DNA from: Parachlorella kessleri
Lineage: Eukaryota > Chlorophyta > Trebouxiophyceae > Chlorellales > Chlorellaceae
Direction: 5' to 3'
Assembly: GCA_001598975.1 (NCBI GenBank)
Contig: BBXU01001764.1
Location: 1-16,737, forward strand
DNA length: 16,737 nucleotides
The notes under the pieces are model-generated. The model searched no databases, was not told where the DNA came from, and was given only the letters and a program-made list of their open reading frames with translations. Shown one piece after another: positions 1 through 8,483 of the stretch (positions are counted from its first letter, which is position 1; each line of letters begins with the position of its first letter). The position numbers and the translations under genes were made by a program.

Positions 1-13
1 CTCGCCCTCCTAC

Positions 14-3000
14 CTCTGCATGAACTGTGCAAACTGCAGGGCCCGGTGCAGCCACATGGGGTTGTGGGTGGCCCGGTACAGCGCCAGCAGGGCGTAGGCG
101 CTGCCCGACACCCCGTGGCAGGCGCCCGGACCCTTCTTGAGCAGGCCCCGGCTCCACACAGCCTCCCCGCTGCGCCCCGCTGCCTCCAGGTAAGCAGCAT
201 CACCCAGCACCTGCACTACCAGGGGCGCGCAGTATCAAGCTGGCCAGGGAGCAGGCTGAAAGGCCTATGTGCAGTGTAGAAAGCAAGCCAGGGCAGACCC
301 CAAGCAGCTCATTATGTGGCAGCACTGGGTGCGGGACCCCCAGTGCTGGCTTGGTGATTTCTAGCGAGGCGGTGTGGAGCCAGCAGCGGGCAGCCCACTA
401 CCAGCAGCAGCAGCGCACCTGGTACGCCTTGCAGAACAGGAAGACGGCCCCCGTGGCGCCGTGGCACCAGTGCGCCAGCGGCTCCACGTCCCGCCAGGGC
501 CCCATCTGCGTGGGGTAGTGCCCGTGCGGGCCTGCAGCACCACCCACAACAACATGCTTGAAAATGAAACACCTTGCTCCATGCTGACCACTACCCAGCC
601 ATGCACGTTTGCAAGTTTACGAGTTCAGCATGCCTGCCCACCCTTGGCCGCCATGGTCAGCCAGCCAGCCAGCAGCCAGCTGGCAGCCCACCCAGCCCAG
701 CTTGTGCACCCTCAGGGGGGACCTCTCAAAGGCACAAGCGCCTGCTGGCACTACTTGCCCCTGACGCCCAGCTCATTGCACTCGAGGGAGAGTGTGTAGT
801 GCAGTGCCCCCTCCACCTCCCTGGCCGCCTCGGCGTCCGACTCCAGCAGCCCCGGGAAGTGGAGCAGCACATACAGGATGCCTGCAGGCGCAGGGCAAGC
901 CACACAGCCCTGGGAGTGGAGCAGCACATACAGGATGCCTGCAGCAAGCAAGAACTAGAGCATACTTGCGGCCAGCCCTGTTGGTAGAGTTCACCCTCAA
1001 CTCTCGGCTCGCAACCCCTGCCCCCCTTGACAAATACAGGGTGCCTGCAGCGCAGGGGCAGGCTGGGTGCACCTGCGCTGCAGGCACAGGCCACCCAGCC
1101 GCCACAATCTGCTGGAGGGGGATGGGTTGCACCGGATGGAAGCACCACCCAGCGCGACTGTGGCTGGGCTGCGCCAGTGTGGCGTAGCAGAGGCACACTT
1201 CCCCAGCACGTTCAAAGAGGTCACCACACCATGCAGGCAACACAGAACAGAGCAGTGGTAGCACAAACGCAGAGCATGTAACCCCTACCCAGGCAGGTAC
1301 ACAGTCTCCCATAAAATGCTGCGCAGCGCAACCAGCCGACCCAACCCCGTCGGCCCACACACTATATCATCACAAGCAGCGCAGCACGGGCAGCCTGGGA
1401 TTCAGCCCATACACGCCCACAACCCACCCATCATGCCATGCGCTGCCCCCAGGTACGGCTTGCCATGCCAGCGGAAGCACAGGTGTGTGTCGGGGCGCTG
1501 CGGCTCCTCCCTAGCCTGTCGCCTGCCTGCACCAGCCACCATTCAACAACACTACAGGCCAGGTCCATCCATGAGCGGATGCCCCCCGCTGCCAGAAAGA
1601 CAAGTCCTTGCCCCAGCCGCCCTGCCCACCTACCCATCAGTCCATGGGCAGCCCCCAGGTAGGGGGAGGCATCGGGGCCCGGGGGCCAGACGTACATGAG
1701 GGGTGTGGGGTAGGCAGGCGCGGCTTGTGGGCCCAGCGAGCCAGCCATTGACCGCCCTGCAAGCCCCCAGCGGCGCGCTCTCCATCCACCAAACAGCTAG
1801 TCTAGCAGGTGGCCTCAGGGCAAAACTTAGTTTCCCATGGCTTGTTGCTGGCAGCAACTACAGTAGCAGCACACTCTGTGGCCCAATAGAACAACCGCGC
1901 TTGTTTCAGACCCTGTCGCCCCAGGAAGCTGCTCCTTAAAAGCAGGTTTCATTCTCATACAACACTGCCCTCAAGAAGGCAGGGATCTACCCATTTGCAG
2001 GACCCTACCCTGCACACCCACCTGAGGACAGCACCGCCTGCGCGACCCGGTGCAGGGTGGACGGCTGCACAGCGCCGCTGCGGATGTGCTTGTTCAGCAT
2101 CAGCCCGCCAAACAGGTAGCCAGCCCAGCAGCAGGAAACAGATGCTTCTAAGGACACACACAAGCCTGGGTTGCTGCTTCGAAGGACGATCAGATGAGTC
2201 AGGCCGGGTGGCCAGCATTCAGCCTTGCAAAAGCAAGGAAACAACATATCTCATCACCGTCGGCTCACCCACCCACCCACCCAGGCTGTGCGGCGGAAGC
2301 TGTGCAGCTGCAGGCAACCTCGCTACCCTGTGCCCAGCTCCCAGCGACCACACTTCTAGCAGGGTCTGCCTGTCATGCATACATGCCATGGGCTCTTGCC
2401 TTCACTGAGGAGGGGACCCAAGCTGACGCCGTGCGTCGTCTTGCCCTCTGGGTCTCAGCTGGCGCTCCATACCGGTTTAAACACCCAAACTCTGTGTAGG
2501 GAACTACCTCCTCCTGATGTCACAGAGAACATGGATGTACGTGCCCACCTGCACTGCTGCAAAGTGGCGAGGACCCACCTGCCATACAGGTACTCATCCT
2601 CCTTGGCCGTCAGTGCCAGCAGCCCCGCCTCTTCATACTGCCTCAGGCAGGATTCCACCTCCTCCCGCAGTTCTGCAGCAGCGGCGGCACGGCCTGTGGG
2701 TGTAGGTAGAGCAGGCTGAGGTGCTGGCAGTGAGTGACCACCCAGCCAGCACCTCTGCAGCCAGCCAGCCAACCAGCCAGACGGTGTGTTGCTTGCTGCC
2801 TTGCCTTGGCCACAGGCAGGCAGGCAGGGAGGCAGGCAGGGAGGCCACCCACCGCCAGCTAGCTGCATCCTGCCCCGCCTCTCTTCATAGCGTCGTGCTG
2901 CATTGAAGCACAATGCTGCTGTGCAGAACACGCCAGCATGGCCTGCAGCAAACTGGTACACACATGTTGGCAGCACTCCAACAAGAAGAGGAGCTGCCTG

Positions 3001-3601
3001 TCACAAACGGCCTGCCAGCTAGGTGGTTTACGGCAGCGCACCCACCTCCCAGCAGTGCCCAGCCATAGTCTCGCAGGGCGTACTGTGTAGCTTGCTGCAG
3101 CGCAGCACGAGAGAGCTGTATAGATGCTTCCACCAGATCTGTCTCCTCTATTGCACTGCCCAAGGCTGACGCATGGCGCTGTACATGGAAGCAGGTGTAT
3201 GCCAAACCAGCCGTGCCTGCACATTCTCAGGTGAGGAGGTCTCAGGGAGGAGTGTCACAGCTCGGCCCAGTTCTGATGGGCAGCAAGTCTGGTAAGGAGG
3301 CCTTGTTAGAGTGGGGGTGGCAGTCTCCCATCCTTTGACATAGTATGCATCAGCGAGGTGAAAGAGGCGCAGTGGCCTCAGCTTGCAGAGCTCCCATGTC
3401 GGTGTGCTGCGAAGGCGACCTGCCGAGCAACGGACCTGTGTAAAGCTCAGGCTCACCCGTGTACACATAGGGTTTCCTGCCCTTGTCTCTAAAGACGAAC
3501 TCAAGTGTCGACCGGAGTGCAGTTTGCAACCCAGGGACCGGTATCGTGACGGCCCCGCCTGGAAAGTCTGGAAGCGAGTTGAAGAAATAACGGGTGGGCA
3601 T
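14..3601 (-). CDS. LanC-like protein (LANCL/GCL family), ten exons, 3' end outside window
   Basis: LanC-like proteins are zinc- and glutathione-binding alpha/alpha-barrel proteins; animal LANCLs add glutathione to dehydroamino acids in damaged proteins, and plant members are called GCL/GCR2. Exons in coding order: 3457-3601, 3340-3419, 3046-3178, 2853-2942, 2579-2693, 2022-2125, 1634-1756, 759-881, 419-531, 14-210. Phases agree throughout, giving about 407 residues so far; family members are near 400, so roughly 40 C-terminal residues lie beyond the edge. Visible motifs are YLYGR/AGYLFGG (about 184-195), GAAHGLMG, HWCHG (Cys327) and GACHGVSG (Cys373, His374). The 46-residue spacing of the two zinc cysteines equals that of human LANCL1. 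The N-terminus MPTRYFFNSLPD resembles animal LANCL starts, which supports the ATG at 3601. Identity is firm. The least certain junction is exon 2 to 3 (donor 3339, acceptor 3179). The exon 6 acceptor is non-canonical and exon 8 has a duplicated acceptor. Confidence 0.88.
860..944 (-). repeat. Duplicated 3' splice site and exon start in LanC-like exon 8
   Basis: A 28-base segment at 860-887 is repeated exactly at 917-944, 57 bases apart, and the similarity continues imperfectly toward about 847 and 905. On the coding strand each copy holds CTGCAG followed by the codons for ILYVLLH, so there are two equivalent acceptors (exon starting at 881 or at 938). The 57 bases between them are open in the exon frame. 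A more diverged relative lies at 1031-1060. Confidence 0.85.
1041..1087. repeat. Perfect 16-bp inverted repeat (hairpin) in LanC-like intron 7
   Basis: Bases 1041-1056 are the exact reverse complement of 1072-1087, with a 15-base G-rich loop. Each arm contains CTGCAG. The left arm is part of the diverged copy of the duplicated splice-site segment (1031-1060), so the hairpin may have arisen by inverted duplication of it. Confidence 0.7.
2811..2843. repeat. GGCA/GGGA simple repeat in LanC-like intron 4
   Basis: The plus strand carries iterated GGCAGGCAGGGA-type units, next to a CCAGCCAG-rich stretch at about 2741-2780. Both lie in the intron between exons 4 and 5. This looks like simple-sequence expansion, which also recurs elsewhere in introns of this window. 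Confidence 0.6.
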
Positions 3602-4232
3602 GATACCCTTGCCAAGACCGGCATGGCAGCCAGGTATGAGAGTTCTTTCTTAGCTGTGGGCCACGTCAGCAAGGGCGCATATACTGACGTGGACAGCAAC
3701 CCAGCCAGTTACAAGTGCTCTTGTATGGGACCAGTGCAGCTTGATTTGAAGAGACTGGGATACGTGCAGTCGAAGGGGGTGGTACGGTTGGCACTAATGG
3801 GCCCAGCTATCAAGCGTAAGACTGGGTGCAGCAACTGGTGACAGCGGTCCCCAGCTGGCATCGCCCTTCCTCATAAACTAGTAAAAGATGTATTGCACAC
3901 CACTCCTTAAGTGCGCTGGCCGAGTAGCACCTTCATGTCGTGATCAGACAGGACGACCTTTGCTACCGTGCCTTTGAAAGATCCTGCCACTCTGCTGCGT
4001 TCCTCATGGCATCCCAGACAACAATTGTGCCCTTCCGGAGATCGTCCTGCCTCGCCTGTTGTGCCCGTCCTCGGCGGGAACAACAACTTTTTGGGGAGCC
4101 GACCCTCCGGAGTCCCTGTGCCTAGTATTTTTGCGTGCAGAACTGTGGCTCGGCACCATAGGGTAGCGGTGTTGGCAGAGACAACGGTGGTTGCGGCCCG
4201 GTGACAATCTCATTGCCCAGATCTCACCCGCA
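3602..4232. other. Divergent upstream region shared by LanC-like and dehydratase genes
   Basis: These 631 bases separate the ATG of the minus-strand LanC-like gene from the ATG of the plus-strand dehydratase. No convincing gene lies inside. They must hold both promoters and 5' UTRs. The only distinctive signal I see is the inverted CCACGTCAG pair at 3661-3692. A plus-strand open frame covering 3383-3841 overlaps LanC-like exons 1 and 2 in antisense and shows no family resemblance. Confidence 0.6.
3661..3692. promoter_or_regulatory. Inverted CCACGTCAG / CTGACGTGG pair upstream of LanC-like gene
   Basis: CCACGTCAG (3661-3669) and its exact reverse complement CTGACGTGG (3684-3692) flank a 14-base spacer that ends in CATATA. 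The pair lies 60-91 bases upstream of the LanC-like ATG. TGACG/ACGTCA is the core bound by bZIP (CRE/TGA-type) factors, so this could be a paired bZIP site. If it is transcribed it could instead be a 5' UTR hairpin. Confidence 0.35.
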
Positions 4233-6962
4233 ATGGCAGCAGTCTACCAGCCCACCTCCATTCTCCTGACCGGCGGTGCCGGCTTTATCGCCAGCCATGT
4301 AGCGATTAAGCTCGTCCGGCAGCACCCTGACTGTAAGGTTAGCAACTGCATGGTATTGGCGCCTGCCCTAGAAGCCGTGCTGTTACTTGCTTTGAAAAGG
4401 TGTTGTGAGGTCGAGGAATTGGTGGTAGGGGCGACGCCCACACTGGCAAACCTTGGTGCAACCCAGGCTCATGCATGGTCCAACAAGCTTGGGCTGGGCA
4501 GGGTCCTTGGGGTGGTTATGCAGCCTTCCTAAGCTTGAGCGAGCCTGGCTGGCTTGCAGGTGGTGGTCCTGGACAAACTGGACTACTGCGCCACACTCAA
4601 CAACCTTGAGGGCATCAAGGGTTGCCCCAACTTCCGCTTCGTCAAGGGTGACATCCAGTGCGCCGACCTCATCCTGCACATCCTTGACGAGGAGAAGATT
4701 GACACTGTCATGCACTTTGCGGCTCAGACACATGTGGACAACTCGTTTGGCAACTCGCTGGCCTTCACCATGAACAACACGTAAGGCGGGGCATGCCTGT
4801 ATTGGACAGGCGTAGCTGGCACCCAACATTCTTCTGGAGCAAGGACATTTGGGTTGTCAGAGACTACAAGAAATACTTGCGCAGCTGCCTGTGGGTGCGA
4901 GGTGTTTGGTCGGCATCTCTATCATGGTGGACGGCCACCACTGCGCTGCTTGACTGACCCTAGGCGCCCTGGCTTGTGCAGGTACGGAACACATGTGCTG
5001 CTGGAGGCCTGTCGGCTGTATGGAGGCGTCAAGCGCTTCATTAACGTCTCCACTGACGAGGTGTATGGCGAGACCTCCCTTGGCAAGGTGCGACCAGGCT
5101 GCTAAGCTTGCCGGTACCTGTCGACCTCTTGCGAGTGCAAGGGCTCTGCAGGTAGCAGGAGAGGCAAGCATTCTCCTGCTGAGTGGACGGGCAAGCCTTG
5201 CGCGGATGGCGCAGGCAAGGCAATACCTGTGGTTGTCGCATTCATTTGATTGTCTCAACTGCCCATCTTGTAGCCGCCGTGTGACCGCCCTTTAGCAGGG
5301 TCTGAGCTTGACACTAGTGGCAGCCCTGCTGGCTGCCCAGGCTGCATGTCAAGCTTAGGGTTTCCGAGTGCAGGTCACGCATAGGATTTCCGAGGTTAAC
5401 ATATCAAAGCTGCCGCCCCTGCAGACTGAGGGGCTAGATGAGGACAGCACGCTGGAGCCCACCAACCCCTACTCGGCCGCCAAGGCTGGCGCTGAGATGA
5501 TGGCCCGGGCGTACCACACCTCCTACAAGCTGCCGGTCATAGTCACACGCGGCAACAATGTGTATGGCCCTCATCAGGTGGGTGGGCCGGCTCACTTCTG
5601 GCCAGGGCGTGCAGGCGTGTGCGGTTGTGCGCAGTCCTGTGTCAGGGCTGGTTGTGGACAAACTAGCTAGGTGATCTGAACCCCAGGCTCGCGTCCTGTA
5701 TTGCAAATCTCATCCAGCAAAGCTTGAGGGACTTTGCCCTTCCCGCCTGTCGTAGCAGGGACAGCCTGCCCCGCACCCTCTTTCTCCCACTGGCGCCTGA
5801 GCCACCCAGCCGCCTATCCTGCCCAGGGCACACCCTGGCTGGGACAGGGACTGGATGTCACCCCGCTGGCTTGCCCGCCTGCCTGCGCGCCTGCAGTTCC
5901 CCGAGAAGGCCATCCCCAAGTTCATCCTGCGCGCCCAGCGGGGCCAGGACCTGCCCATCCACGGCGACGGCCTGTCGGTGCGCAGCTACCTGTACGTGGA
6001 GGACGTGGCCGACGCCTACATCACCGTGCTGCTCAAGGGCCAGGTAGGTGGGCGGGCGGGCGGCTGGGGGCCTGCCCTAGTGGGGGGGCATGGTGGGGGC
6101 GGGGGCCAGCGAAGGTGGCAGCCGCTTGTAGTAGTAGTAAGGGCTGGGCACACGTGGTGCTTGCGGTGGGTGCCACGTGCCACAAGTGCCCTTGGGATTG
6201 GCAGGTCCGCTGGGCTGCTTTAGGGAGCAGATGTCAGCGCCTTCCCAGCCCCGCCAGCTCATGTTGACGCCCGCTTTGCTGGTCGCAGGTTGGCGATACC
6301 TACAACATTGGCACACAAGTCGAGCGCACTGTGCTGTCGGTGGCTAGCGACATTGCCAAGATCTTCAACATGCCTGAGTCTGCCATTGTCTTTGTGCGGG
6401 ACAGGGCCTTCAATGACAGGTGGGTGCTGTGCTGGCATGAGGGTGCAGCCTGCTTGGTGTTGTTGTTGAGAGGCGCCATGCTTGCTGTGTAGACTAGGAG
6501 GTGCCCTGTGCAGATGAGGGGCCGGGACACTACAGGATGCAGGGCTGGCACTAGATAAAGCCCGAGTGTTCCAAGCGTGGTTGACCTTGTATCGCCCTCT
6601 TGCGGTGCCTTGCAAGCCTCAAGAGTGCCTGTCAGCTCTTTGCAGTGTATACTGCTGCTGTCCATCGAGGGCCTCGTATGAAGCAGGCATGCATGCCGAG
6701 CTGCTCTTGTCCAAGCCTTTTTCCAAAGACAAGCTTTTCTGCCTCCTCCCGGTGCAGGCGCTACTTCATCTGTGACAAGAAGCTGGCGGCTCTGGGCTGG
6801 TACGAGAAGGTGTCCTGGGAGGAGGGCCTGCGCAAGACGGTGGACTGGTTTGTGAAGCAGGACACCAAGTACTGGGACAATGGCAACGTGGAGCAGGCGC
6901 TGGTGGCGCACCCCACGCTGCAGGTGTCGGGCGGGGGCGCAGCGGCACCGCTGCCCCGCTGA
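4233..6962 (+). CDS. UDP-glucose 4,6-dehydratase (plant RHM N-terminal-domain type), seven exons
   Basis: It converts an NDP-glucose, most likely UDP-glucose, to the 4-keto-6-deoxy sugar, the first step toward UDP-L-rhamnose, and is probably cytosolic. Exons: 4233-4337, 4560-4780, 4982-5087, 5425-5577, 5897-6043, 6289-6419, 6758-6962; all phases agree and give 355 residues. It is an extended SDR protein: TGGAGFIASH (13-22) binds the nucleotide, STDEVYG holds the catalytic Thr133-Asp134-Glu135, and NPYSAAK holds Tyr160 and Lys164. HFAAQTHVDNS, RGNNVYGPHQFPEK and RSYLYVEDV are also family hallmarks. The IASH ending and the overall match favour plant RHM over bacterial RmlB. The protein stops where plant RHM continues into its epimerase/reductase domain, so that activity must be encoded elsewhere. 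The ATG at 4233 has a good context (GCAATGG) and begins the family-matching N-terminus. Confidence 0.93.
6047..6105 (+). repeat. G-rich tract at the dehydratase intron 5 donor
   Basis: Just after the donor at 6044 the plus strand has many runs of three to seven G, a pattern able to form G-quadruplexes in the pre-mRNA. No function is evident from sequence. Confidence 0.5.
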
Positions 6963-7004
6963 GCGCGCGCTGGCTGGCTGGGTGGTGCCTGGGCAGCGGC
7001 TGTA

Positions 7005-7057
7005 GCAGCAGGTGGGCAGGCAGCCGCAGCAGGTGGGCAGCCACAGCAGGTGGGCAG
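7005..7057 (+). repeat. Three near-identical 15-base repeats after the dehydratase stop
   Basis: GCAGCAGGTGGGCAG occurs at 7005-7019 and 7026-7040, with a copy differing at its first base at 7043-7057. Spacings are 21 and 17 bases. Each unit contains CAG/GTGGGC, which resembles a 5' splice site. Confidence 0.75.
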
Positions 7058-7555
7058 ACCGGGGTGGGGTTCCTGGGAGGGAGGGAGAGCTGTGCAGAGG
7101 CTGGAGGAGTGACGCCTGTGCCGCTCCCTGGATCGGTGTGCTTGTTGTCGATGTATGTATGCATTTGGCCGCCCCTTGGCTTGGTAGAGGAGGGAGGTAA
7201 TGCGAACAGAGAGGAGGTAGGGGCGTACTGGGCCGCCCTGTGATTCTTTGCACTAGGCCCCAAGTGGGCGAGGTGCGACCGTGATGTGCCGCAGACCTTT
7301 TCTATCCCCACCTGCCACTGAGTATGGTTCACTATTGGAGCGTTTTGCTCTGAGCATGCACTTTTGGGAGCGCCCTGTTCCTTGCTGCACTGGCTAACCC
7401 TATTCAGCTACCCTAATTTATATACGAAATTGTCGTGTGTCCCTTTCCTTTGCTATATAGAGCGTTTGTTTGGCTGGAATTCACCGCTTTCCGCTGCTGT
7501 ACACATGTCATCAGGCAAGCTCGTTATGGCTTTGTATATCAAAGATGTCCAGTGA

Positions 7556-7560
7556 TGTAA
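7556..7560 (+). promoter_or_regulatory. TGTAA poly(A) signal of the dehydratase gene
   Basis: TGTAA is the usual green-algal polyadenylation signal. This is the only plus-strand copy I noticed downstream of the dehydratase stop codon before the next gene. Cleavage would be expected some 10-20 bases later. Confidence 0.6.
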
Positions 7561-8483
7561 TTAACACCGTGCCTGCAAGGCTCCTTGTTGGCAGTATGCC
7601 GCAAGCAGGACTCTTTTGGGCAAGGGCTGCCTTCAGGTGCTGCCATTCTCCACCAACTGACCCTCGAAAGATGCGGTCATTTCTTTGCAACTTAATCTCA
7701 CTCTGACATTGCGGTCAACAGCCCAATAGACTCAGTGTCAACTCAGCAACCGCCATATCCAGCGAAAACCTCTAGGCAGAAACAAAACCCACAAACATCG
7801 CTGCATTATTGCAAAGCTTTTTATGCGGAGCCCGGCATACATCGCCCAGCTCAAAAAAGCCCAAACCGTAACCCCCAAAACCGGTATAGTATGTAGATAC
7901 TGGTACACATCTATAGCACCGCACATGTCATTCAGTGCTGCAAACAGTTCTGTGAACGTAACTTGACATAGTCCTTTTGCCAAGCTGCTAAAAAAGGAGA
8001 ACACGAATGTCGGAAGGCCAAGTTATGTATGGGGAAACATCTGACACAACACCCGAAGCGCAGCAGATCTTTTCAGTGTCCTCAGTTCTGGGATAATCGA
8101 GGGACCAAAGGTAGCTGCTGGATGTGAGGTACATTTATCATAGTCAAGGAGAAGGTACATTTATAGGCAACAAACACGACGACACACTTATAAGACTCCA
8201 AAAAGGGTCCCTAAGACATGTATGGGTTAGTAAGCTAGCGACCCTGGTTGCCACTCACTAGCAGTGTCCAGGATAAGTCTGGGCAGGATACTGGCTTCGT
8301 ACCGCTGTTCACTGTGCACGCGTTAAAGCCGCTCCAGGAAACTATGTCCGTACCGGCCCATCTGGAGGCACACCCCTTCATGTTAGTAGCCAGCGCATTC
8401 CAATAAAGCTGGGTACTCCATCATTGTTCAGCAGGGTTTGTTCCAACCCGTTCTCACACCATCTCAGCCAACTTCAGCCCGTG
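7561..8483. other. AT-richer convergent intergenic region
   Basis: The region lies between the 3' ends of the dehydratase (plus) and the first Cys-cluster paralogue (minus). Base composition from about 7360 to 8060 is visibly lower in GC than the flanks. Contents seen are a doubtful minus-strand frame at 7738-8004 and a 13-base near-repeat (AGGTACATTTAT) at about 8128 and 8154. No tRNA, terminal repeats or transposase were seen. The 3' UTR of the minus-strand gene must start here. Confidence 0.5.
7738..8004 (-). other. Doubtful 88-codon hydrophobic open frame
   Basis: An uninterrupted frame from ATG to stop would encode an 88-residue protein rich in Phe, Leu and Trp, with one likely membrane-spanning segment around HTIPVLGVTVWAFLSWAMYA. 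Its codon use is AT-ending, unlike the genes around it. I recognise no family, no introns are needed, and it sits in an AT-richer block where such frames can appear without selection. It could be a small membrane protein, a decayed fragment or chance. Confidence 0.15.

Larger units (their letters stand above)
6963..7560 (+). other. Dehydratase 3' UTR
   Basis: The stop codon at 6960-6962 is followed by about 600 bases without a convincing gene, ending at the TGTAA poly(A) signal at 7556. The first part carries tandem GCAGCAGGTGGGCAG units. The later part becomes clearly AT-richer. A minus-strand open frame spanning 6300-7253 crosses dehydratase exons 6 and 7 in antisense and is a shadow. Confidence 0.55.

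Noticed and set aside
2148..2579. Alternative exon 5 to 6 splice in the LanC-like gene (donor near 2548, acceptor at TTAG)
   Set aside because: It keeps the frame but inserts about 20 non-conserved residues into the YGR-AGY motif, which is contiguous across the family.
6300..7253. 317-codon minus-strand open frame
   Set aside because: It is antisense to dehydratase exons 6 and 7 and the 3' UTR. The plus strand there encodes clearly conserved dehydratase sequence.
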